Shown here: positions 1 through 7,381 of the stretch, piece by piece
Position numbering within the stretch: the stretch's first letter is position 1
Layout of the letters: every line of letters begins with the position of its first letter
NCBI GenBank assembly: GCA_023416515.1
Contig: JAEZHP010000072.1
Coordinates: forward strand, 1-35,985
DNA: 35,985 bases
Source: Pseudomonadota bacterium
GTDB taxonomy: Bacteria; Pseudomonadota; Alphaproteobacteria; Sphingomonadales; Sphingomonadaceae
Reading direction: 5' to 3'
Notes under the pieces: model-generated
Database searches by the model: none
Seen by the model: only the letters and a program-made list of their open reading frames with translations
Told to the model about the DNA's origin: nothing
Program-made: the position numbers and the translations under genes

Positions 1-492
1 ATCACGGTGCGGGGCCCCGCGGCGGCCATGCGGGCGATCCGCCGCCTGATCGCCGACGGCATCAAGGTCAACACCACGCTGCTGTTCGGCGTCGACGCCT
101 ACCTGGCCGCGGCCGACGCCTACCAGGCCGGGCTCGAGGAGCGCGTCGCCCGCGGCGACGACGTCCGCGAGCTCGCCGGCGTCGCCAGCTTCTTCCTCAG
201 CCGGATCGACACCGCGGGGATATGGCTGGAGCTCATCGACAACCAGCGGGACACCGGGCTTCTGAACGACGTTCGGATCCAGACCCGGTTCGGCGCCGAC
301 ATCTTCATGCCCGGCTATAGCGGGGCGACCAACGACGCGGTCGCGGTCGACGCCTTCCTGACCGCCGACAACCCGCTGATGGGCGAGATCCAGATCGTCG
401 CGCAGGCGGTGACGGGCTCGGGCTTCTTCGACACTCCGGGCGGGGCGCCGGTGCCTCTCCCGATCCTGCCCGACCTGCCCTTGATCCCGTGA
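1..492 (+). CDS. Transaldolase-like fragment fused to an unrelated C-terminal tail (5' partial)
   Basis: The frame is open from the window edge, so the true start lies upstream or is missing. Residues corresponding to about nt 30-213 read like the core of transaldolase, or of the transaldolase half of Tal-Pgi fusions: AIRRLIADGIKVNTTLLF, then AYQAGLEERV and VASFFLSRIDT. Those are the conserved blocks around the beta strands of the TIM barrel of this pentose-phosphate enzyme. Directly after SRIDT the expected continuation is absent. About 90 residues follow that I do not recognise, containing RFGADIFMPGYSGATNDA and a proline-rich end (PVPLPILPDLPLIP). The extreme left (ITVRGPAAAM) also fits transaldolase poorly. 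This may be a chimeric contig end, a decayed gene or a real fusion. I do not claim enzyme activity. Confidence 0.5.
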   Translation: MTVRGPAAAMRAIRRLIADGIKVNTTLLFGVDAYLAAADAYQAGLEERVARGDDVRELAGVASFFLSRIDTAGIWLELIDNQRDTGLLNDVRIQTRFGADIFMPGYSGATNDAVAVDAFLTADNPLMGEIQIVAQAVTGSGFFDTPGGAPVPLPILPDLPLIP

Positions 493-631
493 GCGCCAGA
501 CGCGGTCGGGCCCGAAACAGCGGCCCGTCCCCGCTTCGGCTCGAACCGTGGCATTGCTTGAAACCCCTTGGGCTCGGGCCGGTTGGCTCGGGACCGCGCG
601 ATGCGGTTGCTACCCAAGTGGAGTGTTGTTG

Positions 632-841
632 ATGTTCAAGCCCCTGCTCGCCCTCGCGGCTGCCGCCTCGGTCGCGACCGCACCGACCGCAGCCTTCGCC
701 CAATCCGAGAACCGCAATCCGTTGACCTCGCCGGGCGCCGAGATCGGAGTCCCGCTGTTCCTCGGCGTGGGCATATTCATGGCTCTGCTCGCCACCGGCG
801 TCCTGTTCGACGACGACAACGGGACCCCCATCAGCCCCTGA
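632..841 (+). CDS. Small secreted or membrane-anchored protein, 69 aa
   Basis: The ATG at 632 is chosen because a GGAG-like ribosome site sits at 619-623 and because the protein then begins with a clear signal peptide (MFKPLLALAAAASVATAP, cleavage near AFAQ). A second hydrophobic stretch (VPLFLGVGIFMALLATGVLF, about residues 38-57) should cross the inner membrane, and the acidic tail DDDNGTPISP would follow. Small proteins of this build are common in sphingomonads and have no assigned function. It converges on the glutaminase gene, and the two stop codons lie inside one hairpin (835-863). Confidence 0.6.
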   Translation: MFKPLLALAAAASVATAPTAAFAQSENRNPLTSPGAEIGVPLFLGVGIFMALLATGVLFDDDNGTPISP

Positions 842-863
842 CCCCGGATGGCCTAATCAGGGG
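835..863. terminator. Shared hairpin between convergent genes
   Basis: CCCCTGA at 835-841 pairs with TCAGGGG at 857-863 across a 15-base loop. The stem includes the TGA stop of the upstream plus-strand gene and the TCA (TGA on the minus strand) stop of glutaminase. No clear T run follows on either side, so terminator activity is only inferred. Confidence 0.35.
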
Positions 864-1783
864 TGAGGCGCGAACACCGACCACCCGGTCAATTCGATCA
901 GCTTCTCGAGCGCCAGCGCCCCCACGGCGCTGGTGCCCGAGACATTGAGGCCCGGCGACCACACCGCGATCGCGCCATGCCCCGGAGCGACTGCGAGGAT
1001 CCCGCCGCCGACCCCGCTCTTGCCGGGCAGGCCGATGCGGAAGGCGAACTCGCCTGAATTGTCATAGTGGCCGCACAGCATCATCACGCTGTTGATGCGC
1101 CGCGCCCGGTGCCACAACGTCATCTGCCGACCCGTCGCCGGATCGGTTCCGTCGAACGCGAGATACAGCGCAGCCCGAGCGAGCTGGCGGCAGCTCATCG
1201 CCACCGCGCACTGCCGGAAATAAGCGCCGAGCACAGTCTCCACCTCGTTCTCGAGGATCCCGTAAGTCTTCATGAACCAGGCGAGGCTTCGGTTGCGGCT
1301 TCCGGTCGCCGACTCCGAACGCGCGACCGCCTCGTCGACCGCGATCCCCTCGTCCCCCGCCTGCTCGCGAAGGAAGCCGAGAAGCTCGCCGATTGCAGCG
1401 TCGGCATCGGCCGCCCCGACGAGCTGGTCGGTGACGACCATCGCTCCGGCATTGATCAGAGGGTTGCGCGGCTTGCCCTCCTCACGTTCGAGCTGGACGA
1501 TCGAGTTGAACGCGCTCCCCGACGGCTCGCGCCCGACCTTTCGCCAGAGCTCCGGCCCGATCCGCTCGAGCACCAGCGACAGCGTGAACACCTTGGAGAT
1601 CGACTGGATCGAGAAGGCCTCGCCGCAGTCCCCGACGCCGTAAACCGTCCCGCTCGAGTCCGCGAACGCGATCCCGAACTTGTTCGGATCGACGCAGGCA
1701 AGCGCCGGAATATAGTCGGCGACCTTGCCCTCGCCCCGATGCGGTTCGATCGCCGCCAGCACCTCGGCCAGGATGTCGTCCAT
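857..1783 (-). CDS. glsA: Glutaminase
   Basis: Hydrolyses L-glutamine to glutamate and ammonia in the cytoplasm. The 308 residues match the usual length and whole-chain pattern of the serine-dependent beta-lactamase-fold glutaminase family (E. coli YbaS/YneH type). FSIQSISKVFTLSL carries the Ser-x-x-Lys catalytic pair (Ser61, Lys64). NPLINAGAMV, RNRSLAWFMK and GKSGVGGGI are further family blocks. It lies 19 bases downstream of soxR on the same strand, so it is probably co-transcribed with it, which would be an unusual pairing. The family call is very firm; the link to redox stress is inference from position only. Confidence 0.95.
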   Translation of the reverse strand: MDDILAEVLAAIEPHRGEGKVADYIPALACVDPNKFGIAFADSSGTVYGVGDCGEAFSIQSISKVFTLSLVLERIGPELWRKVGREPSGSAFNSIVQLEREEGKPRNPLINAGAMVVTDQLVGAADADAAIGELLGFLREQAGDEGIAVDEAVARSESATGSRNRSLAWFMKTYGILENEVETVLGAYFRQCAVAMSCRQLARAALYLAFDGTDPATGRQMTLWHRARRINSVMMLCGHYDNSGEFAFRIGLPGKSGVGGGILAVAPGHGAIAVWSPGLNVSGTSAVGALALEKLIELTGWSVFAPHP

Positions 1784-1802
1784 GGGCGTCCCCCTCGCTC
1801 CC

Positions 1803-2246
1803 TCAGAAGTCGAGCAGGAGCCTCGGGCCCGGCCCGCGCTCGCTCAACCTGTCCTGCGGGTTGTAGAGCGCGCAGCGCTTGAGCGACAGACAGCCGCAGC
1901 CGATGCATTCGTCGAGCTTGCCGCGCATATGGGTGAGCGCCGCGATTCGCTCGTCGAGACGCTTTCGGAACAGCGCGCTGATCGTCGCCCAATCCTTCTG
2001 CGTCGGAGTCCGCCCCTGCGGCAGCTTGGCCAGCACAGCCCCGATCTCCTCGATGGTGAAGCCCAGCTGTTGGGCGATCCGGATGAATGACAGACGGCGG
2101 ATGTCCGAGCGAAGGAAACGCCGCTGCCCGCCCCTGTTGCGAAGCGCGCTGACCAGACCGCGGGCCTCGTAGAAACGGATCGCCGACACCGACAGCCCAG
2201 TCCGAGCGGCGAGGTCTCCGATCGGCAATAGGTCGGCCTTGTGCAT
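1803..2246 (-). CDS. soxR: SoxR, redox-sensing MerR-family transcription regulator
   Basis: 147 residues. The N-terminal winged HTH of the MerR family (IGDLAARTGLSVSAIRFYEARGL is its start) is followed by the dimerisation helix and then the [2Fe-2S] cluster loop with Cys114, Cys117, Cys119 and Cys125 (CIGCGCLSLKRC), the CX2CXCX5C signature that separates SoxR from other MerR proteins. Oxidation of the cluster by redox-cycling compounds switches the bound promoter on. The gene is divergent from a VOC-fold gene, and the gap holds a soxbox-like palindrome in a 19-bp promoter spacer, so that gene is the obvious target. Glutaminase lies downstream in the same direction. Confidence 0.95.
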   Translation of the reverse strand: MHKADLLPIGDLAARTGLSVSAIRFYEARGLVSALRNRGGQRRFLRSDIRRLSFIRIAQQLGFTIEEIGAVLAKLPQGRTPTQKDWATISALFRKRLDERIAALTHMRGKLDECIGCGCLSLKRCALYNPQDRLSERGPGPRLLLDF

Positions 2247-2269
2247 GATTCCCCTCGGTCAAACCGCGC

Positions 2270-2300
2270 TTGACCTCAACTTAGGTTGAGCTTTTATCAA
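2270..2300 (+). promoter_or_regulatory. SoxR-type promoter with soxbox in a 19-bp spacer
   Basis: TTGACC (2270-2275) and TATCAA (2295-2300) are separated by 19 bases, the over-long spacing that MerR-family activators need. Inside the spacer and its edge lies the perfect inverted repeat CTCAAC-TTAG-GTTGAG (2275-2290), closely matching the known E. coli soxbox core CTCAAGTTAACTTGAG. It reads towards the VOC gene at 2344. The same site can also control soxR itself on the other strand. Confidence 0.85.
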
Positions 2301-2343
2301 GGCTGCCATCTCGACGCGAATCGCAAACGGAAGGATTTCGAAG

Positions 2344-2715
2344 ATGGCTCAAGGCATGCTCGAACATGTGAACGTGACGGTCAGCGATCCACGCAGGAGC
2401 GCTGAGATGCTGGAGCGCCTGTTCGGCTGGCGCATCCGCTGGGAGGGTCCGGCCAAGTTGAACGGCTGGACCGTCCATGTCGGCACCGACGACGCCTATG
2501 TCGCTTTGTGGACTCCGCCGCCCGGCTTCCAGTCCGCCCAGGAGGACAGCCGCCTCAACCATATCGGGGTGGTCGTCGAGGATTTGGAACTCGCCGAGGA
2601 ACGGGTGAAGGCCGAGGGCTTCACGCCCCACAGCCACGGCGATTACGAGCCCGGCCGCCGCTTCTACTTCGACGACGCCGACGGCATCGAGTTTGAGGTG
2701 GTGAGCTATGCTTGA
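2344..2715 (+). CDS. VOC-superfamily (glyoxalase/bleomycin-resistance fold) protein, predicted SoxR target
   Basis: 123 residues made of two beta-alpha-beta-beta-beta units typical of the vicinal oxygen chelate fold. The first starts with EHVNVTVSD, the second with NHIGVVVEDLELAEERV, and the chain ends FYFDDADGIEFEVVSY. The His in each HVNV/HIGV strand and the Glu of IEFEV are the usual metal-ligand positions. Substrate cannot be told from sequence: dioxygenase, glyoxalase, thiol transferase and drug-binding proteins all share the fold. The promoter upstream is SoxR-type, so a role in detoxifying redox-active compounds or their products is a reasonable inference. The gene stands alone, with only tRNA-Gln beyond it. 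Confidence 0.8.
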   Translation: MAQGMLEHVNVTVSDPRRSAEMLERLFGWRIRWEGPAKLNGWTVHVGTDDAYVALWTPPPGFQSAQEDSRLNHIGVVVEDLELAEERVKAEGFTPHSHGDYEPGRRFYFDDADGIEFEVVSYA

Positions 2716-2838
2716 CGCCCGCTTCCTCGCCTGGGTCATGCCGATGCCGCGCCTGTCCCCCGCGGCTTCGACACGCCATGCGTTGCGAAGCGCCTCGGCA
2801 AGCGCGGTCCGCGATGGCGTTCAACGATGTGGGGAGGA

Positions 2839-2912
2839 TGGATGCCCGACGAGGATTCGAACCTCGATTGACGGAGTCAGAGTCCGTAGTCTTACCATTA
2901 GACGATCGGGCA
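2839..2912 (-). tRNA. tRNA-Gln (anticodon CUG)
   Basis: Read on the minus strand, a complete cloverleaf forms. The acceptor TGCCCGA pairs with TCGGGCA. The D arm is GTCT/AGAC, the anticodon arm ACGGA-CTCTGAC-TCCGT with anticodon CTG, and the T arm CGAGG-TTCGAAT-CCTCG. Discriminator T73 and an encoded CCA (2841-2839) complete the 3' end. It reads CAG codons, the favoured glutamine codon in such a GC-rich genome. Confidence 0.95.
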
Positions 2913-3061
2913 ACGCGGACGGGCGAAATAGGTCCGCCGCCCGCCCCTGTCAACGCTTCGGGAACCCCTATGCTTGCCCGAAACGGCGGCCTCGTGTACG
3001 ACTGGCGCCAAGTCAGCGGACGGTATTCCCGGCCGCCAAGAGAACAAGAGTAAGTGTCAGG

Positions 3062-4159
3062 ATGGCGCAGCAAGCCGTACCGGCTCCGCAAGCGCCGGGC
3101 GGGGGTCCGGCCGATGCGGCCTTACCCATCACCGCTTCGGTCCCCGAGAGCCTCGCTCCGCTCGCCGCCAACGGCGTCCCCCAACCCCGCCGCTTCCCGC
3201 GCCACACTTATGGTGCGATCGATCTCGGTACCAACAATTGCCGCCTGCTCGTGGCTCGGCCGACCGACGAGGGATTCACCGTCGTCGACGCCTTCTCGCG
3301 AGTCGTCCGTCTTGGCGAGGGGCTCGGCACGTCGGGCAAGATCAGCCAGGACGCGATGGACCGCGCGGTCGCCGCGCTCTCCGTCTGCTCCGACAAGCTT
3401 CGCCGCCGTCGGGTCAGCCTCGCCCGCTCGGTCGCCACCGAGGCATGCCGCCGAGCCGTCAACGGCCGCCATTTCGTCGAGCGGGTCCGTCAGGAGACCG
3501 GCATCTGCCTCGAGATCATCTCGCCAGAGGAAGAGGCGCGGCTCGCCATGCTCGGCTGCCACCGCCTGCTCGAGCCCGGCGACGGCCCTGCCCTCATCTT
3601 CGACATCGGCGGCGGCTCGACCGAGCTCGTTCTGATCGACACCGACGGCGAAGCGCCGCGGATCCGCTGCTGGTGGAGCGCGCCCTGGGGCGTGGTCTCG
3701 CTGACCGAGAGCGAGGGCACCAAGTTCAACGACGCCGAGGAGCGGCTCGCCGCCTACGGCCGGATGCGCGAGCGAGTGCGCCACGCTTTCCGACGCTTCC
3801 AGCAGCTTCTGCCAGCCGACAAGACCAACATCCGGCTGATGGGCACCAGCGGCACCGTGACGACTCTGGCGAGCGTCTATCTCGCTTTGCCGGCCTATGA
3901 CCGAAAGCAGATCGACGGCCTGATGGTGCCCGCGCCCGCGATGCGCGAGATCAGCCGGATCCTGTCGGCGGCCGACCATAATGAGCGCGCCAAATTCCCC
4001 TGCATCGGCCACGAGCGTGCCGACCTCGTCGTCGCCGGATGCGCAATCCTCGAGACGATCATGGACATCTGGCCCGCCGACACGCTCGGAATCGCCGACC
4101 GCGGAATCCGCGAAGGCATCCTTCGCTCGCTGATGGCGCGCGACGGCTATCGCATCTAG
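3062..4159 (+). CDS. Ppx/GppA family exopolyphosphatase or pppGpp phosphatase
   Basis: A member of the ASKHA phosphotransferase fold that removes terminal phosphates from polyphosphate or converts pppGpp to ppGpp. The ATG at 3062 gives 365 residues. The open frame extends far upstream, but that part runs through tRNA-Gln and is not coding. After a proline-rich leader of about 48 residues come the phosphate-1 motif YGAIDLGTNNCRLLVA, the phosphate-2 motif FDIGGGSTELVLID and the later block GTSGTVTTLA. It is shorter than E. coli Ppx and lacks its C-terminal HD-like part, as is common in alphaproteobacteria. It is followed at 9 bases by rlmE, so it is probably one operon. Sequence does not decide between polyphosphate and pppGpp as substrate. 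Confidence 0.85.
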   Translation: MAQQAVPAPQAPGGGPADAALPITASVPESLAPLAANGVPQPRRFPRHTYGAIDLGTNNCRLLVARPTDEGFTVVDAFSRVVRLGEGLGTSGKISQDAMDRAVAALSVCSDKLRRRRVSLARSVATEACRRAVNGRHFVERVRQETGICLEIISPEEEARLAMLGCHRLLEPGDGPALIFDIGGGSTELVLIDTDGEAPRIRCWWSAPWGVVSLTESEGTKFNDAEERLAAYGRMRERVRHAFRRFQQLLPADKTNIRLMGTSGTVTTLASVYLALPAYDRKQIDGLMVPAPAMREISRILSAADHNERAKFPCIGHERADLVVAGCAILETIMDIWPADTLGIADRGIREGILRSLMARDGYRI

Positions 4160-4168
4160 AGAGCGGCG

Positions 4169-4819
4169 ATGCCCGCCCCGCCCAAACAGCGCATCCGCAC
4201 CGCCAAGGGGCGCAAGATCAGCTCGACCAAGTGGATCGAGCGCCAGCTTGCCGACCCTTATGTCCGCAAGGCCAAGGCGGAAGGCTATCGCTCCCGCGCG
4301 GCCTACAAGCTGATCGAGCTCGACGAGCGCTTTCAGTTCCTCAAGGGCGCGAAGCGAGTCGTCGACCTCGGAATCGCTCCGGGCGGTTGGACCCAGGTGG
4401 TGCGCAAGCAGGTGCCTCAGGCGGTCGTGGTCGGAATCGACCTGCTGCCGACCGACCCGATCGACGGCGCCACCATCCTCCAGCTCGACTTCATGGACGA
4501 CAGCGCTCCCGACCAGCTCAAGGAGGCGCTCGGCGGGCCTGCCGATCTCGTCCTGTCGGACATGGCCGCCAACACCGTCGGCCACCCGCAGACCGATCAC
4601 CTCCGGACCATGGCCCTGGTGGAGGCTGGTCTCGAATTCGCGGGAGAAGTGCTCCGCCCGGGCGGGGCCTATGTCGCCAAGGTCCTCGCCGGCGGCGCCG
4701 ACAACAATCTCGTCGCGGAGCTCAAGCGCCGATTCACCACGGTCAAGCACGCCAAGCCGCCCGCGAGTCGAAAGGGCTCGAGCGAATGGTACGTGGTGGC
4801 GCAAGGGTTCAAAGGCTGA
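4169..4819 (+). CDS. rlmE: 23S rRNA (uridine-2'-O)-methyltransferase RlmE (FtsJ/RrmJ)
   Basis: Methylates the 2'-OH of U2552 in the A loop of 23S rRNA late in 50S assembly, using SAM. 216 residues, the normal length. The SAM-binding motif is VDLGIAPGGWTQV. The K-D-K-E catalytic tetrad is visible as Lys47 (AAYKLIELDE), Asp131 (VLSDMA), Lys171 (YVAKVL) and Glu206 (SSEWYVV). A basic N-terminal extension (KQRIRTAKGRKISSTKW) suits rRNA binding. It is directly downstream of the Ppx/GppA gene. Confidence 0.95.
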   Translation: MPAPPKQRIRTAKGRKISSTKWIERQLADPYVRKAKAEGYRSRAAYKLIELDERFQFLKGAKRVVDLGIAPGGWTQVVRKQVPQAVVVGIDLLPTDPIDGATILQLDFMDDSAPDQLKEALGGPADLVLSDMAANTVGHPQTDHLRTMALVEAGLEFAGEVLRPGGAYVAKVLAGGADNNLVAELKRRFTTVKHAKPPASRKGSSEWYVVAQGFKG

Positions 4820-4826
4820 GCGGAAG

Positions 4827-5102
4827 TCAACCGTCCCTCATACCCCGGCCGTAGCTGATACAAGGCGTAGTCAATAAGAGCTTCTCCTCCCGGTTCAGAC
4901 CGCGCCGCCTGGCCTGCTCTTCGACATAATCCGCCGCATTTTCACCTCGCGGCAGTGTCAGAGCCTGAGGACAAATGGCACTCGCCGCGTCTTCCACCAC
5001 CTGAAACCGGTCCAAGGAGATGCACAGGCTCTGCGCCAAGCCTGCAGCTGGCGTAAGACCGAGTGTAGAACCCGCGACAAGCTTGAATAGATATGCTTTC
5101 AT
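4827..5102 (-). CDS. Small secreted hypothetical protein, 91 aa
   Basis: The start at 5102 is backed by a good AGGGGAG ribosome site five bases upstream. The N-terminus (MKAYLFKLVAGSTLGLTPAAGLAQ) is a signal peptide with probable cleavage at GLAQ. The mature part of about 67 residues has three cysteines (SLCISL, AICPQA, TPCISYG), which could form a disulphide in the periplasm. The gene for a DsbA-like oxidoreductase lies just upstream on the same strand, 72 bases away. I recognise no family. The gene is less GC-rich to the eye than its neighbours. Confidence 0.55.
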   Translation of the reverse strand: MKAYLFKLVAGSTLGLTPAAGLAQSLCISLDRFQVVEDAASAICPQALTLPRGENAADYVEEQARRRGLNREEKLLLTTPCISYGRGMRDG

Positions 5103-5174
5103 AACAACTCCCCTTGATTCTAATCAGGGGAATGACTTCGATCCTGTCGCGAAGCAACGCGATTCCACGCCGAA

Positions 5175-5903
5175 CTAACTTCGCGAAGCCCGCGCCGCCT
5201 CGATCGCTTCCTTCAGCCGCTCGTAGCCGACCGCGCCGTGAAGCACCTGGTCGCCGACGACGAAGGTCGGAGTTCCGCTGGCTCGAAGCAGGTTGGCGAG
5301 CTCCATGTTGCGCCGGAGCTCCTGGCGGTGGCTGTCGCTCGACTGCGCCGGCTGAACGCCGACCGCACGCTGGGCCTGGGCGATGGTCGCGGGGCTCGGC
5401 GAGCCGAGCGCGAACAACGCGTCGTGGAACTGGCGAAAGCGGTTCTGGTCCGCGGCGGCGAGGCTGACGAAGGCTGCCTCCTGGCTCGCCGGTCCGAGCA
5501 CCGGAAGCTCGCGCCACACGACCTTCAGCCGCGGGTCCTCGCGAAGCAGCCGCTCGACGACCGAATTGCTCGCCCGGCAATAGCCGCAGGCGTAATCGAA
5601 GAACTCGACCAGGGTGACGTCGCCGTCGGCCGCCCCTGCCCAGGCGCCCGCATAAGGCGTCTCGAGCTGCGCGCGGCGCGGGCCGATCGCCGCCGCGGCC
5701 TCGCGCTGCTGAAGCCGCTCCATCGCCTCCGGGATGATCTCCGGGTTTTCCAGGATATAGTCGCGGACGATCTGCTCGGTCCGCGCGTCGCTGCCGCCGC
5801 CTTGCACCAGCATGATCGCCCCGCCGCCGACGAGGAGGCCGAGCGCCCCGGCGATCAACATCCCGCTCTTGCCGCCGATGAGACGGGCCTTTTCCTCACT
5901 CAT
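5175..5903 (-). CDS. DsbA-family thiol:disulphide oxidoreductase, membrane-anchored
   Basis: 242 residues. The N-terminal hydrophobic segment GMLIAGALGLLVGGGAIMLV (about residues 14-33) anchors it facing the periplasm. A helical region (TEQIVRDYILENPEIIPEAM) typical of DsbG/ScsC-like and Com1-like proteins follows. The thioredoxin fold then begins with VTLVEFFDYACGYCR, with active-site Cys106 and Cys109 (CGYC), and the cis-proline loop is SGTPTFVVGDQV. It probably forms or isomerises disulphides in exported proteins. The start lies 7 bases after the stop of the M48 protease gene, so the two are very likely co-transcribed, an envelope quality-control pair. Confidence 0.88.
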   Translation of the reverse strand: MSEEKARLIGGKSGMLIAGALGLLVGGGAIMLVQGGGSDARTEQIVRDYILENPEIIPEAMERLQQREAAAAIGPRRAQLETPYAGAWAGAADGDVTLVEFFDYACGYCRASNSVVERLLREDPRLKVVWRELPVLGPASQEAAFVSLAAADQNRFRQFHDALFALGSPSPATIAQAQRAVGVQPAQSSDSHRQELRRNMELANLLRASGTPTFVVGDQVLHGAVGYERLKEAIEAARASRS

Positions 5904-5910
5904 ATCGTGG

Positions 5911-7302
5911 TCACCGGCCCCGGCGCCGTCCGCGCTGGTTCTCGAGCGCGGCGCGGGACACCATCAAGATGTCCTGCGCGCGAATCCAGTCGGGCGTGCC
6001 TGCGGTGATTCCGGCCATCGCATTCTGGGCGCTTGCGAGCGCCAGCTGCGGCTCGTTCATCAGGCTGTAGCGCTCGGCGCTGGCGAGGTTCGCTCGGCCG
6101 AGATCGCCCGCGCGGTCGTAGACGACTCCGAGCTGATACCAGGCGAACGGATTGCGCTCGTCACGCTGGACCACGGTTCGAAGCACCCGCTCCGCCTCGG
6201 GAAAATTGGCCGGATCTTCGGTCGCGATCAGCGCGTGGCCGAGCAGGGTGGCGATCAGCGGCTCGTTGCGCGAACGGTCCACGGCTTCGCGGAGAACGCT
6301 TATGGCTTCCGTCGGGTGGCCGGACTCAAGCAGGATCTGGCCCTTCAGCTCGAGGAAGAAGGGATCGTGCGGCTGCTCGGCGAGCAGGCTGTCGACCTCG
6401 GCCATTGACCGCTCGGGATAGGCCGCGCGGTGGAGCGCGAAGGCGCGCGCGTAGCGGGCCGGTATGGACCGGTCGCTGTCCGGATAGGCGGCGATGACCC
6501 GCTCGGGCTCGTCGATATAGCCGCGAAGCTTGGCGCGGACGCGCTGGAAGCGAGCCTCCAGTTCCGGTGGGGTCGCTCGGTCCCAGGCCGGGTCGCTTCG
6601 ATAGACGTTTTCCAGGACCGAGATGCGCTCGCGGTTGAGCGGGTGGGTGCGCTGGTAGCTGTCGGTCTGCGGAATCGCGAGCCGGAACTCCATGTTCTGG
6701 AGCTTCTGGAAGAAGGCGATGCTTCCGCGTCCGCTGATCCCGGCGCGGCTCAGGAAGCTCGCGCCCGCCTGGTCCGCGCTGTTCTCCTGGACTCGGCTGA
6801 AGGCGAGGAATCGGCCCATCGCCGCGGCCTGGCCGCCGGCCATGATCGCCATTCCGGCCTCGGGCGCGCCGACCGCTACCGCCGCGACCCCGAGCAGAAG
6901 CGACAGGATCGAGATGTTCCCGGCCTGGCCGATCCCTTCCTGAAGACGGATGATGTGGCCGCCGGTGACGTGGCCGAGCTCGTGAGCGATCACGCCCTGG
7001 ACCTCGTTGGCGTTGTCCGCCGCGGTGATCAGCCCCGAATGAAGATAGACGATCTGGCCTCCGGCGACGAAGGCGTTGATGCTGGAATCGTTGAGAAGGA
7101 CGATGCGCACGTCCGCCGGCCGGAGCCCCGCCGCCTCGATCAGCGGCGCTGACATGTCGCGGAACAGCGCCTCGGTCTCGGCATCGCGGAGCACCGATTG
7201 CGCCATCGCCGGCTTGGCAACGAAGGCGAAGCTCAGCACGAGCAGCATCAGGAGGCGGGCGATGACGCCGCTCCGCCGGCGGGCGTGAAGAGCTTCAGCC
7301 AT
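5911..7302 (-). CDS. M48-family zinc metalloprotease with TPR-like C-terminus (BepA-like)
   Basis: 463 residues from the ATG at 7302. That start is chosen because it places a signal peptide at the N-terminus (LLMLLVLSFAFVAKPAMAQ); the upstream open frame runs through the RNase E terminator. The zinc site is HELGH (His107, Glu108, His111), with the third ligand Glu173 in VQENSADQAG. Around it are the M48 blocks FVAGGQIVYLHSGLI and THPLNRERI. The C-terminal half is alpha-helical with TPR-like units (LELKGQILLESGHPTEAISVLREA and the repeats after it; only parts are quoted). This is the build of E. coli BepA/YfgC, which degrades or helps fold outer-membrane assembly intermediates in the periplasm. 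The downstream dsbA-like partner fits that role. Confidence 0.88.
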   Translation of the reverse strand: MAEALHARRRSGVIARLLMLLVLSFAFVAKPAMAQSVLRDAETEALFRDMSAPLIEAAGLRPADVRIVLLNDSSINAFVAGGQIVYLHSGLITAADNANEVQGVIAHELGHVTGGHIIRLQEGIGQAGNISILSLLLGVAAVAVGAPEAGMAIMAGGQAAAMGRFLAFSRVQENSADQAGASFLSRAGISGRGSIAFFQKLQNMEFRLAIPQTDSYQRTHPLNRERISVLENVYRSDPAWDRATPPELEARFQRVRAKLRGYIDEPERVIAAYPDSDRSIPARYARAFALHRAAYPERSMAEVDSLLAEQPHDPFFLELKGQILLESGHPTEAISVLREAVDRSRNEPLIATLLGHALIATEDPANFPEAERVLRTVVQRDERNPFAWYQLGVVYDRAGDLGRANLASAERYSLMNEPQLALASAQNAMAGITAGTPDWIRAQDILMVSRAALENQRGRRRGR

Positions 7303-7344
7303 GATCTCGCTGTCCTCTCCGAAGCCTGAACCGCCGATTAAACC

Positions 7345-7374
7345 GCTCCCCTCCACGCGCTCGTGGAGGGGAGC
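7345..7374 (-). terminator. Strong hairpin terminator of the RNase E gene
   Basis: A perfect 13-bp stem, GCTCCCCTCCACG (7345-7357) with CGTGGAGGGGAGC (7362-7374), and a 4-base loop. On the minus strand it follows the RNase E stop by 7 bases and is followed by GGTTTAAT, a weak T tract. It separates RNase E from the M48 protease gene. Confidence 0.75.
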
Positions 7375-7381
7375 TGGAACA

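Noticed and set aside
2708..3061. Upstream part of the Ppx/GppA frame as coding
   Set aside because: It runs antisense through tRNA-Gln. The ATG at 3062 is followed directly by a sequence leading into the family domain.
3122..4804. A 560-codon open frame on the minus strand
   Set aside because: It lies opposite the Ppx/GppA and rlmE genes, both with firm motifs. Long antisense frames are normal at this GC content.
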